A stretch of DNA of 19,939 nt, taken from NCBI GenBank assembly GCA_964541615.1, contig CAZIRA010000038.1, forward strand, positions 1 to 19,939, written 5' to 3'. Below, piece by piece: positions 1-9,200 of the stretch. Numbering within the stretch: position 1 is the first letter of the stretch; the number at the start of each line of letters is the position of its first letter. The notes under the pieces were generated by a model. That model was given only the letters and a program-made list of their open reading frames with translations. It was not told where the DNA came from and made no database searches. Position numbers and translations under genes: made by a program. This stretch comes from UPXZ01 sp964541615. GTDB taxonomy: Bacteria; Bacteroidota; Bacteroidia; Bacteroidales; Paludibacteraceae.

Positions 1-17
1 TTGGTGACCCACGCTGG

Positions 18-60
18 TGGTAAAAATCAGAAAATGGTTTTACCAACAAAAGTAAAACCA
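18..60. repeat. Overlapping inverted repeats upstream of the GH28 gene
   Basis: Two perfect 8-bp inverted repeats share their middle arm. The first pairs 18-25 (tggtaaaa) with 38-45 (ttttacca). The second pairs 35-42 (tggtttta) with 53-60 (taaaacca). The core at 35-45 is itself a small dyad, tggt-ttt-acca. The two stems cannot form together. The block could be an operator for a dimeric regulator, an RNA switch, or the terminator region of a gene lying before the window. No regulator is visible to support one choice. The repeats are seen directly; the role is unknown. Confidence 0.4.
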
Positions 61-70
61 CTTTTCTTTG

Positions 71-100
71 TTTGACTGTTTACAACGAGCACTATTTTTT
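71..100 (+). promoter_or_regulatory. Possible Bacteroidota promoter for the GH28 gene
   Basis: A TTTG at 71-74 and TATTTTTT at 93-100 resemble the Bacteroidota -33 (TTTG) and -7 (TAnnTTTG) elements. The -7 box matches 7 of 8 positions, lacking the final G, and the spacer is 18 bases. The site lies about 35 bases before the GH28 start. In DNA this AT-rich chance matches are common, so this is only a candidate. Confidence 0.22.
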
Positions 101-133
101 AAACAGACATTAAAATAAATAAAAAACATATTT

Positions 134-1759
134 ATGAATTCAAAATTAAATTTATTACTCCTTTGGGTTGTAGCTGTTGCATTCGTATCCTGTGCTTCTG
201 CTGAAAAAGTAGCATATAAATACGAACATCTTTACAAAGATCTCCCTTTCGAAATGCCCAAAGTAAAAGCACCGGTTTTTCCAAACAACCAGGTAAATCT
301 TGCTGATTTTGGCGGTGTAGGTGATGGAATTACGCTCAATACCGAGGTTTTTGAAAAAGCAATGCAATCACTTTCTGATAAAGGAGGTGGCAAATTGATC
401 GTTCCAAAAGGCGTATGGTTTACAGGGCCAATCGTTTTCCGATCTAACATCAACATGCATCTGGAAAAAGGAGCACTGATTCTTTTCTCGCCCGATTTCA
501 ACCTTTATCCGCTTGTTGAGACAATTTTCGAAGGACTTGATACCCGCAGATGCCAGTCTCCAATTTCCGGAAGAAATCTGGAGAACATCGCTATTACCGG
601 TTACGGCTCTATCGATGGATCGGGACACGCCTGGCGTCCGCTTAAAAAAGAAAAAGTGACCGAACGGATGTGGAAGCAAGTGGTTTCTTCGGGCGGAGTA
701 GTGAGAGGCGGAAACTATTGGTTCCCGACTGCAGGCTCACTGAAAGGACACGAAATGAGCGATATGAACGTACCCCGAAAAGATATGACTGAAACTCAAT
801 GGCTGGAAATTAAAGATTTTCTTCGTCCGGTAATGATCAGTTTTATAGAATGTAAAAATGTACTGCTTGAAGGCGTGCTTTTTGAAAATTCTCCCGCCTG
901 GAATATCCACCCGCTGATGTGCGAAAATGTGATTATCGACGGTGTTTACGTGAAAAATCCAAGCTATTCACAGAATGGCGACGGACTCGACCTGGAATCG
1001 TGCGTAAATTCAATCGTTGTAAACAGTACGTTCGATGTGGGTGACGATGCCATCTGCATCAAATCCGGAAAAGACGAAGATGGCCGTCGTCGTGGACGCC
1101 CGACTGTCAATCTGATTGTTGATAACTGTAAGGTGTTTCACGGTCACGGCGGATTTATCGTGGGAAGTGAAATGTCAGGAGGCGTGAAAAATATTTCAGT
1201 ATCGAATTGTCAATTCCTGGGAACTGACGTTGGATTGAGATTCAAAAGTAACCGAGGACGCGGTGGCGTGGTTGAAAATATCTATATTTCAGATATTTAT
1301 ATGTTCAATATTGCTACAGAATCATTCTTGTTTGACCTGTATTATGGTGGAAAATCAGCTTCAGAATCGCTCGATGCCGGCGATGTAACACCAAAAGAAG
1401 TTGTACTGCCTCCCGTGGATGAAAAGACACCTGTATTCAAAAATATTTTTGTGGAAAATATAGTTTCACGGAATGCACGCAGAGCCTTGTTTTTCAACGG
1501 GCTGCCCGAAATGAACATTGACAATATCCAATTGAAAAATGCATTTATCACCTCTTCAATTGGTGGTGAACTTTCGGAATCAAGCAATATACAGTTTGAA
1601 AACGTGACTATCATTCCTGAAAAAGGACCCGCTTTGAAATTGAATAATGTAAAAAACTTCAATGCAGAACAGTTCAAAAATCCTGAAGGAATGGAGAAAC
1701 CTATAGAAATTACCGGTACTAAAAATAGCAACGTTGTAATCAACGGAGCTAAATATTAA
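134..1759 (+). CDS. GH28 family polygalacturonase, probable lipoprotein
   Basis: A glycoside hydrolase of family 28, which hydrolyses alpha-1,4 bonds between galacturonic acids in homogalacturonan (some members act on rhamnogalacturonan). The 541-residue protein starts with a hydrophobic signal ending in FVSC (Cys20), a plausible lipobox, so it is probably anchored in the outer membrane or periplasm. The beta-helix core carries the family signatures in order: NGDGLD at 281-286, GDD at 303-305 (with the expected catalytic aspartates D283, D304 and D305), HGHG at 336-339, and RFK at 369-371 in place of the usual RIK. A segment at about 170-230 sits between early helix coils, as is common in Bacteroidota members. 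The gene is first in the cluster and is followed by a strong terminator, so it may be a separate transcript. Whether it acts in exo or endo mode cannot be read from sequence. Confidence 0.93.
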   Translation: MNSKLNLLLLWVVAVAFVSCASAEKVAYKYEHLYKDLPFEMPKVKAPVFPNNQVNLADFGGVGDGITLNTEVFEKAMQSLSDKGGGKLIVPKGVWFTGPIVFRSNINMHLEKGALILFSPDFNLYPLVETIFEGLDTRRCQSPISGRNLENIAITGYGSIDGSGHAWRPLKKEKVTERMWKQVVSSGGVVRGGNYWFPTAGSLKGHEMSDMNVPRKDMTETQWLEIKDFLRPVMISFIECKNVLLEGVLFENSPAWNIHPLMCENVIIDGVYVKNPSYSQNGDGLDLESCVNSIVVNSTFDVGDDAICIKSGKDEDGRRRGRPTVNLIVDNCKVFHGHGGFIVGSEMSGGVKNISVSNCQFLGTDVGLRFKSNRGRGGVVENIYISDIYMFNIATESFLFDLYYGGKSASESLDAGDVTPKEVVLPPVDEKTPVFKNIFVENIVSRNARRALFFNGLPEMNIDNIQLKNAFITSSIGGELSESSNIQFENVTIIPEKGPALKLNNVKNFNAEQFKNPEGMEKPIEITGTKNSNVVINGAKY

Positions 1760-1770
1760 TCTTCTCACCT

Positions 1771-1806
1771 GCTAAACTGCCTTCGGGCGGTTTAGCATAT
1801 TTTTCT
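1771..1806 (+). terminator. Rho-independent terminator after GH28
   Basis: An 11-bp stem pairs 1771-1781 (gctaaactgcc) with 1786-1796 (ggcggtttagc), with one T-G wobble. It is closed by the very stable ttcg tetraloop and followed by a T-rich run (atatttttct) at 1797-1806. It starts 12 bases after the GH28 stop codon. This is the clearest terminator in the window and implies that the next gene has its own promoter or relies on read-through. Confidence 0.85.
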
Positions 1807-1885
1807 AAAAATCACAATTTTCGTACAAAAATCTAAAAAAATCAACAGTTAACCCTATTATTCACAATTTCATTTCTAATCGTGT

Positions 1886-4800
1886 ATGAAAACAATCTCT
1901 ACCCGTTTCATCTCTGTTTTTTTATTTTTAACAATGGGCTTTGTGACGCTGCAAGCACAGAGTGTAAATGAAAACACCACATTAACCTGGCCGTTTAGCT
2001 TAGGCGGTGCAGACCAGGTCGCAACAATTACGCCCGAAGCTACTGTTAATTATTTTGCAGCTAATTGGACAAGTATTGGGAGCAATCTGAAATTTCATGA
2101 TGTAAGAACAAGTAATGGGGTAACGTTTACCCGCGTTCAACCTTTCGTGCAAAACAATTCAGTAACTGAAAATGATTTTGTAGCCTTTAATTTCAGACCA
2201 AAGACAGGATTAAAATTTATCCCAACGTCGATTTCTTTCGACACTCAGCGTTACGGAACTGACGGCGGTTCGATTGACGTGGTTTGGAAATCTGCTGACG
2301 GTGGCACAACCACTTTAAGCACAGGCATCAAACCTGCACGCGATAATTCCGGAGGAATAACGCAAACATCTATTGATTTAAGTCCAATGTCAATTCCTGA
2401 GTCAAGCGGAGATTGCAGTTTGTACATTTACATTTACAGCCTGGGCAATACAAAACAAGTTGGTTTAGCCAATGTAGTTGTGAGTGGGAAAATACAAGGA
2501 ATGCTTCAGCAAGTTGTGACTTACACACTTTCCACAAGTGTAACGCCTGAGAATGCCGGTATAGTCACTAATTTCCCAACGGGAACAATTTTTGACACTG
2601 GTACGGAAATTACGCTTACTGCCAACAGGAATTTTGGGTTTAAATTCAAAGAATGGAGGAATGCAGCTGATGAATCTGTAATTTCTGCTGAAAATCCAGC
2701 GAAAATAAATCTAACTTCAAATCTGAATGTTAAAGCAGTTTTTGACCCGATAAATACTTATTCACTGAATGTAGAATTGCAAGGCGGTGCAGCACCTTAT
2801 ATGGTTCAGGCTACTCCGGCTGGAACTATGGTTGATGAAAAATCAATGTATGAACAGGGTACAAGCGTTACTTTGACGGCTGTGAACAACGATATAATGA
2901 CTTTCACCAACTGGGAAAATGCAGAAACGAATGCTGTTCGTACCATTACGATGAGTGAAAATAAAAATATTTCGGCAGTTTACAGTGCTGTGGATTACTT
3001 GGCAGCATGGGATTTTCACATGCCGGGAAATGGTGGCCGTCCTGCAGACTTTGCTTCAAATGTGGAAAACGAAGTTTCTACATTAATCCTTCGTAAAGCA
3101 GACGGTACTACTTCCAGCTGGCTCGACAAGTCACAAGTGGCTGCCGGTGGTTACGAAGGTGCTCCGGCAGCTGTAAACTGGAAACCACTCGTTGACAATT
3201 ATTACTACCAAATTATGGTCAATGCAACGGATTTTACCAATCTTACAGTAAAATCTTCCATGCTTTTCAACTATAATGCTTACTCTGTTCAAAACGTGGA
3301 ATACTCCCTGGATGGTACCACTTTCACCAAATTGGGAAGTATCGAAATGACCAGCCCGAAAGTTTGGTATCCGGCAACATTTACATTACCGGCTGATGCC
3401 AATCATGCAGAGAAAGTGTATATTCGGTGGATTCCTGATTATACTTCAGACGTAGTTGGGACTACATCAAACAACGATGGAACTGCCATTTCAGGCATTT
3501 ATGTGTTTGCTGCCAAAGAAGTTCCCAACGATGGAGTGGCTCCGGTTCTTTTATCTTCAATTCCTGCAAATAATGGCATTAATGCTTCTGCTACCGGAAA
3601 AATCGTATTGAATTTTGATGAAAAAGTGCAGATCGTTACCGGCACAAAAGCAACATTGGACACCAAAGAATTGACTCCGATTATTTCGGGGAAAACCATC
3701 ACTTTCCCCTATACGGGACTTGAGTACAACAAAGAATATACTTTCACACTTCCTGCAAATACTGTTTCTGACTTGACAGGCAATACCCTGACAACTCCGA
3801 TTTCAATCAAATTCTCAACAATGTCAAGGCCTGTTGTTACTAAAAAAGTATTTGATTTTGTGGTTGGGAAAGACGGTGATTTCAAAGCCGCTTTAACTGC
3901 TGCCACAGCTGCTTCTTCTACAGGAGAACGTTTCAGAATTTTCTTCCCGGATGGAGAGTATGATTTAGGCACATTAACAGGCGACAACAACCAAAAAACG
4001 GTAATTTCACTTCCAAATGTATCTTACATCGGTCAGAGCGCTGAGAAAGTGGTTTTGTTCAATAAGCCTGCATCCGAAGGAATAGGAGTAACTGCAACTG
4101 TTAATTTCACGAGCAGTGCCAAAAATCTTTACATGCAGGACATTACGCTTTTGAATAAAATGGATTACCGCACCGGAACACTGTTGGGAAGAGCCATTGC
4201 GCTGCAAGATCAGGGAAATAAGAATATCTACAAAAACGTAAATCTTCTCAGCAATCAGGATACTTACTATTCAGGAGATGGAAGACTTTATTTTGAAGGT
4301 GGAAGCATACACGGAACAGTTGACTTTATCTGCGGAGGCGGCGATGTGTTTTTCAATGAAGTGCTTCTTTACCTGGAAGAACGTGCCGGAAACTGCATCA
4401 CAGCTCCTGCAACTTCGGGCGATTGGGGCTATGTATTCTCCGGTTGTACCATCGACGGATTTCCAATTAATAATAGCGGTTACCGCTTGGGAAGACCCTG
4501 GCAGAATGCTCCAAAAGCTGTTTATCTGAACACAACGATGAAAGTATTGCCGGTTTCAGAAGGTTGGGGTGACCCGATGAACGTGGTTCCGGCTGTATTT
4601 GCTGAATATAAAAGCGTGAATGCAAATGCTGCTTTAGTGGATTTGAGCAACCGACGCACAACCTACACCAAAGATGCAACAACTGTAACTTTGAATCCGG
4701 TTCTTACCGAAGCACAGGCTGCAAATTACACCATCGAAAACGTATTAGGCGGCACTGATGCCTGGCAGCCAAAACTTCATACCGATCAGGCTGCAGCACC

Positions 4801-5179
4801 TGTAATTACAGGCGAAAATAAAACCATTAGCTGGGCTGACAACAACTACGTACTTTGCTGGGCAGTGTTCAAAGACAATGTTTTTGTGACATTCTTAACT
4901 ACCAACACATACATAATTCCTGCTGAAGTTGAAAGCGGAGTTTATACTGTTCGTGCCGCCAATGAAATGGGAGGTTTAAGCGGAGTTTCCAATTCCTATG
5001 AATACGGCTCAACCGGAGTTGAAGATTTGTATAATAATGCAGCAATCGTTGATCAAAAATACTTCACAGTTGACGGTAAGCAGATCAAAAAAATTCAGGA
5101 TTTCAAAGGAGTCGTAATTGTACGTTCTGTATATGATAACGGAAGCGTGAAAACGGATAAAATTATTAGAAATAAATAG
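1886..5179 (+). CDS. Modular CE8 pectin methylesterase with T9SS-like C-terminus
   Basis: A pectinesterase that removes methyl esters from homogalacturonan, making it accessible to lyases and polygalacturonases. The 1097-residue protein has a Sec signal (about 1-25, ending LQAQ). It then has an uncharacterised beta-rich module (about 28-205), two InlB-B/Flg_new-like repeats (about 212-287 and 291-367), a second uncharacterised module (about 370-545) and an SbsA-type Ig-like domain (Big_5, about 550-647). The CE8 beta-helix follows at about 652-962. Its catalytic residues are visible: QDT at 791-793 (D792, acid/base), VDFI at 812-815 (D813, nucleophile) and LGRPW at 868-872 (R870). A short Fn3-like stretch (about 968-1040) precedes an end resembling a type A T9SS sorting domain: FTVDGKQI near 1060, KGVVIVR near 1074, then KIIRNK. 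The protein is about three times the length of a bare CE8 domain. An extracellular or cell-surface location is inferred. Confidence 0.92.
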   Translation: MKTISTRFISVFLFLTMGFVTLQAQSVNENTTLTWPFSLGGADQVATITPEATVNYFAANWTSIGSNLKFHDVRTSNGVTFTRVQPFVQNNSVTENDFVAFNFRPKTGLKFIPTSISFDTQRYGTDGGSIDVVWKSADGGTTTLSTGIKPARDNSGGITQTSIDLSPMSIPESSGDCSLYIYIYSLGNTKQVGLANVVVSGKIQGMLQQVVTYTLSTSVTPENAGIVTNFPTGTIFDTGTEITLTANRNFGFKFKEWRNAADESVISAENPAKINLTSNLNVKAVFDPINTYSLNVELQGGAAPYMVQATPAGTMVDEKSMYEQGTSVTLTAVNNDIMTFTNWENAETNAVRTITMSENKNISAVYSAVDYLAAWDFHMPGNGGRPADFASNVENEVSTLILRKADGTTSSWLDKSQVAAGGYEGAPAAVNWKPLVDNYYYQIMVNATDFTNLTVKSSMLFNYNAYSVQNVEYSLDGTTFTKLGSIEMTSPKVWYPATFTLPADANHAEKVYIRWIPDYTSDVVGTTSNNDGTAISGIYVFAAKEVPNDGVAPVLLSSIPANNGINASATGKIVLNFDEKVQIVTGTKATLDTKELTPIISGKTITFPYTGLEYNKEYTFTLPANTVSDLTGNTLTTPISIKFSTMSRPVVTKKVFDFVVGKDGDFKAALTAATAASSTGERFRIFFPDGEYDLGTLTGDNNQKTVISLPNVSYIGQSAEKVVLFNKPASEGIGVTATVNFTSSAKNLYMQDITLLNKMDYRTGTLLGRAIALQDQGNKNIYKNVNLLSNQDTYYSGDGRLYFEGGSIHGTVDFICGGGDVFFNEVLLYLEERAGNCITAPATSGDWGYVFSGCTIDGFPINNSGYRLGRPWQNAPKAVYLNTTMKVLPVSEGWGDPMNVVPAVFAEYKSVNANAALVDLSNRRTTYTKDATTVTLNPVLTEAQAANYTIENVLGGTDAWQPKLHTDQAAAPVITGENKTISWADNNYVLCWAVFKDNVFVTFLTTNTYIIPAEVESGVYTVRAANEMGGLSGVSNSYEYGSTGVEDLYNNAAIVDQKYFTVDGKQIKKIQDFKGVVIVRSVYDNGSVKTDKIIRNK

Positions 5180-5190
5180 CTGTTAATCAA

Positions 5191-5221
5191 TACCTGACAG
5201 GTTTCAAAAACCTGTTAGGTA
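5191..5221. repeat. REP-like intergenic palindrome
   Basis: A nearly perfect 14-bp stem pairs 5191-5204 with 5208-5221 around a 3-base loop (caa). The arms read tacctgacaggttt and aaacctgttaggta, with one G-T wobble. No T-run follows, so it is a poor intrinsic terminator. Palindromes built on acctgacaggtt are, from general knowledge, frequent between genes in Bacteroidota genomes, so this is probably a dispersed REP-like element. It lies between the methylesterase stop and the acetylesterase start and could also stabilise mRNA ends. Confidence 0.65.
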
Positions 5222-5243
5222 TGAATTATTTTAATTATCACAA

Positions 5244-6026
5244 ATGAAACTTTTTGCAAAATACAGTCTGCTCTTGCTTGTGGGAATATTACTTATCAGT
5301 TCAAGTAAGCGTCCGGTTCACATTTTCATGGCAGGCGATTCTACGATGGCTGACAAAACCCTGACAAGAACGGTCACCGATAGTACAACAGGAACTAAAA
5401 TCACCTATCCTTACCTGGAAAGAGGGTGGGGACAGCTTCTGCCGGAATTACTGAACGAAAAAGCAATCGTGAAAAACTACGCCCGCAATGGACGAAGCAC
5501 ACGGACGTTCGTAGAGGAAGGACTTTGGACTGATTTGATCAGCAATACGCAGAAAGGTGATTTTGTGATTATTCAGTTTGGTCACAACGACGGTGTTATC
5601 ACTAAGAAAAATTATACAAATCCAGCGCAGTTCCGTTTGAATTTTGTGGCATTTGTCAATGAAGTGAAAGCCAAAGGTGCTACGCCGATTCTTTGTACGC
5701 CGGTTGCTCGTCGAAAATTTGATGAAAAAGGAATTTTGGAACCGACTCACGGTGAATATCCCGAAATTATCAAGGCTGTGGCAAAGCAAGAAAATGTGAC
5801 CATGATTGACATGGAAAAATTAACTTCTATCATGCTTCAAGACGCGGGAGTAGAGCCGTCAAACAAGTTTTTCCATAAATTTGCACCAGGTGAAAGCCCT
5901 TTTTTCCCAAAGGGATTGGATGATAACACTCACTTCAACGAGTTGGGGGCAAGAAAGGCTGCTGAATTATTTCTTGGAGAAATCAAATCACAGAAATTGA
6001 AGAGTTTTGCGAAATTGATTAAATGA
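5244..6026 (+). CDS. CE12-type rhamnogalacturonan acetylesterase (SGNH hydrolase)
   Basis: An SGNH/GDSL esterase of the rhamnogalacturonan acetylesterase type, which removes acetyl groups from pectin backbones. The 260-residue length is typical for a single domain. All four SGNH blocks are present: GDST at 31-34 (nucleophile S33), NGRS at 82-85 (G83), GHND at 113-116 (N115), and DNTH at 227-230 (D227 and H230). The N-terminus has a hydrophobic helix (about 8-20) followed by SSSK. It lacks the cysteine expected of a lipoprotein and has no clear cleavage site, so export is likely but its final form is uncertain. The gene lies 64 bases after the methylesterase, so the two esterases probably work and are transcribed together. 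Acetyl xylan or other acetylated substrates cannot be excluded. Confidence 0.88.
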   Translation: MKLFAKYSLLLLVGILLISSSKRPVHIFMAGDSTMADKTLTRTVTDSTTGTKITYPYLERGWGQLLPELLNEKAIVKNYARNGRSTRTFVEEGLWTDLISNTQKGDFVIIQFGHNDGVITKKNYTNPAQFRLNFVAFVNEVKAKGATPILCTPVARRKFDEKGILEPTHGEYPEIIKAVAKQENVTMIDMEKLTSIMLQDAGVEPSNKFFHKFAPGESPFFPKGLDDNTHFNELGARKAAELFLGEIKSQKLKSFAKLIK

Positions 6027-6237
6027 TGAGTGTGAAGTTAGAAGACCGAAGTAGGAGAACTTTACTTTAATTTTTCATTCATACCAAAAATATAATCTAC
6101 ACTACTATTTTTAACCTTAATTTTATAATTATTTATTTTATCTCAATCGTTTTTTTACGCATTATTTGTATTCAATGAGTTTTTATAAAATCAATCAATA
6201 ACTATCTAATACTAATTTTTTAAAAAACACAAATTAA
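6027..6237 (+). promoter_or_regulatory. AT-rich leader region before susC
   Basis: This 211-base stretch holds no gene. It is strongly AT-rich and ends in an A-rich tract just before the SusC start, a usual translation context in this phylum. I find no exact TAnnTTTG box; the nearest is attatttg at 6161-6168, after a T-run at 6151-6157. It is the longest non-coding gap in the window and sits before the SusC/SusD pair, so it is the likely place for the main promoter. This is inferred from position and not from a motif. Confidence 0.35.
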
Positions 6238-9200
6238 ATGAAACATGTAAAAATTAAAGCTTGTTTTGTTGCAAGCTTGTTGTTATTTACAACCTCCGCT
6301 TTTGCGAAAGACCGTGAAGCTGAATCTGTGAAACAAAATTCTATTGAAAACAATCAGAATTATTTGGTTCAGAACGGCAAAGTCACCATCAGCGGCAGGG
6401 TTTTAGATGCTAACAACGTACCAATTATTGGAGCAAGTGTAATCGAAGAAGGGACTACAAACGGTGTTGCAACTGACCTGAATGGAAATTTTACGCTGAA
6501 CGTCAACGAAAATGCAAGATTGACAGTTTCCTATGTCGGCTACATATCTCAAAACATTCCACTTCAAGGCCGGACTAATATTCCAGTAGTGCTGGCAGAG
6601 GATGCAAGATCACTCGACGAACTGGTGGTAATAGGGTACGGCGTGGTACGTAAACGTGACTTAACCGGTGCCGTTTCATCAGTAAAGCCGGCTGATATCA
6701 TGAAAACCACAGGCAGTAATGCCATGCAAACCCTTCAGGCAAAAGTTCCCGGACTCGATATCCGCCAGAATGACGGACAAGCAGGTTCGGGTTTATCCAT
6801 GACATTGCGTGGAAACCGCTCTATATCAGCATCAAACAGTCCGCTTATCCTTGTTGATGGAGTAGAGTACGGCTCAACACTCGACATAAATGCCTCTGAC
6901 ATTGAATCGATGGAGATTCTGAAAGATGCTTCTTCCACAGCCATTTACGGAACCAAAGGCGCCAACGGTGTAATCATTATTACTACCAAACGCGGCTCAG
7001 CCGGCAAAACCAAAGTAAATTTCAACAGTTATCTATCATCTAATAGCCCCACCAACATTCCCAGGGTAATGTACGGGCAAAAAGAAGTACAATTTTTAAT
7101 TGACAAAAAAAATTATCAACTGGATGCTCCCACAAATAGTTGGGGTACAGCCAATACAACTGCTGATCAGGTGCTTACCGGAACACCCGTTGGAGCAGAT
7201 TTCACCGAAATGGATGTTTATAACACAGGCGATTACACCGACTGGCTCGATATCATCCTGCAAAATGGTCTGACACAAAATTACGAAGCATCTGTATCGG
7301 GAGGAAATGAAAGAACCAACTTCAACGCTTCTCTTGGAACTATGTTTGAACAGGGACTGATGAAAAATGACCAACTCGACCGTTATAACGGAAAACTAAC
7401 TCTTGATCACAAAGTCAGCAACCTCCTGAAAGTAGGTACAAACATGCTTTTCACATATCGCGATCACGACTCGCGCAACAGCAGCGTGTTTGGACAAGCC
7501 ATGAAAATGACTTCTATTACCCGTCCGTACAACAACGACGGTACGCTGCTGGCAACTCCAAACGCACGATATGCAGCACACTGTAACCCATTGCTCGACG
7601 AGATTGATGGTAATTTTGAACACAACATTGAATCAACACGCTTCTTTGGCAATACGTATGCTGAAATTACATTCCTGAAAGGTTTAAGCCTGAAAACTAT
7701 GCTGGCTGTTGACCGTTCGAACCGCCGCGACGGAACTTACCAGGACTTCGAAAGTGTAGCGCGCTATCAGTCACCCAGCACAAGTTATATCTCGTTGACA
7801 TACGATAAAAACACCAAATATACTTGGGAAAATTTGCTGAATTACAACACAATAATTGGTAAAAACAGTATTTCAGCCTTGTTGGGACATAGTATGTACA
7901 AGAATGTATATGAGTTATCCAAATCTGAAGGCGATGCCGGAAAAGAACATTATTATTTAAGTTCGTTTTACGATGTTAAAAAGATAAGCACACCTGTTGT
8001 AACAACAGGATTTACACAAAGCTCTATGCTTTCGTACTTCGGACGTATCAACTACAGTTACGATGGTAAATACCTGCTCACAGCCTCGGTTCGTGCTGAT
8101 GGAACTTCGCCGTTGGCAACCGGCAACAAATGGGGTTATTTCCCATCGCTTTCGGGTGCATGGCGTGTAAGCGATGAAGCATTTATGGCAGGTACCGAAG
8201 GCTGGCTTTCGAATCTGAAACTGCGTGCTTCCTGGGGTATTTCGGGTAATGCAGCCATCGAGCCTTATCAAACCTTATCACAGCTAAGCGGATACGATGT
8301 TTTTTATTATATGGGAGCAAAAGATATTGCAGGACGTATTCCAAGCCAGATGGGAAATCCTGAACTGAAATGGGAAACCACTCAGGCGCTTAACTACGGT
8401 ATCGATTTCGGATTTTTTGATAATCGTATTTCTGGAAGCATCGATTATTACACCTCACACACTTACGATTTACTTTTCCTCAGAACTGCGCCGCCTTCTC
8501 AGGTATTCACTACCGTTCTTTCCAACGTAGGCGAAACAAAAGGTCAGGGACTTGAAATTGCGCTGAATACTCTTGTGGCAAAAACCAAAGATTTCTCTTA
8601 CGACATCAACTGGTCATATTCCACAGGAAAAGACGAAATTGTAGGCCTTACCTCAGGTATTGACAAATATCAGGTGAGCGGTCAGGAATGGCTTATCGTA
8701 GGCAAACCCGTGAAGATTTTCTATGATTTCGAAACAAACGGAATTTGGGGAGTAAACGAATTTGCACAGTTCAAAACAGACTGGGAAGGCCGTCATCCGG
8801 GCGAAACGTTGAATTACGTTGCCAACGGAGCGCCTGCAGGTTACGGTAATCCCGGAACCATGAAGATTGTTGATGTCAACGATGATGGAATAATTGATGG
8901 CGATGACAAAAAAGTATTTGACCGCACTGCAAAACATATTCTGGGTATGAATAATACGATAGAATTTAAAAACATCGCACTCTCATTCCTGCTCTATGCA
9001 CGTTTAGGTGGCTACATCGCTTATGATATGAACAACCAGATGAACTATGAAACAGCTAACTGGGGCGACCTGGACTACTGGACACCTGCCAATACAGGAG
9101 CTAAATTCCCGAGCCCGGGTGCCGCTTCGGCAGTGTATTCATCTTACGGCACTTCGCTCCGATACGAAAAAGCTGATTTCTTCAAAATTAAAGACATTAC

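Noticed and set aside
1342..1743. 133-codon minus-strand open frame opposite GH28
   Set aside because: It is fully antisense to the conserved GH28 C-terminal part and has no recognisable motif or promoter.
2519..2990. Two internal repeats in the methylesterase as a DNA tandem repeat
   Set aside because: The similarity is at the level of the protein fold (InlB-B-like modules); the DNA copies are diverged and not a tandem repeat array.
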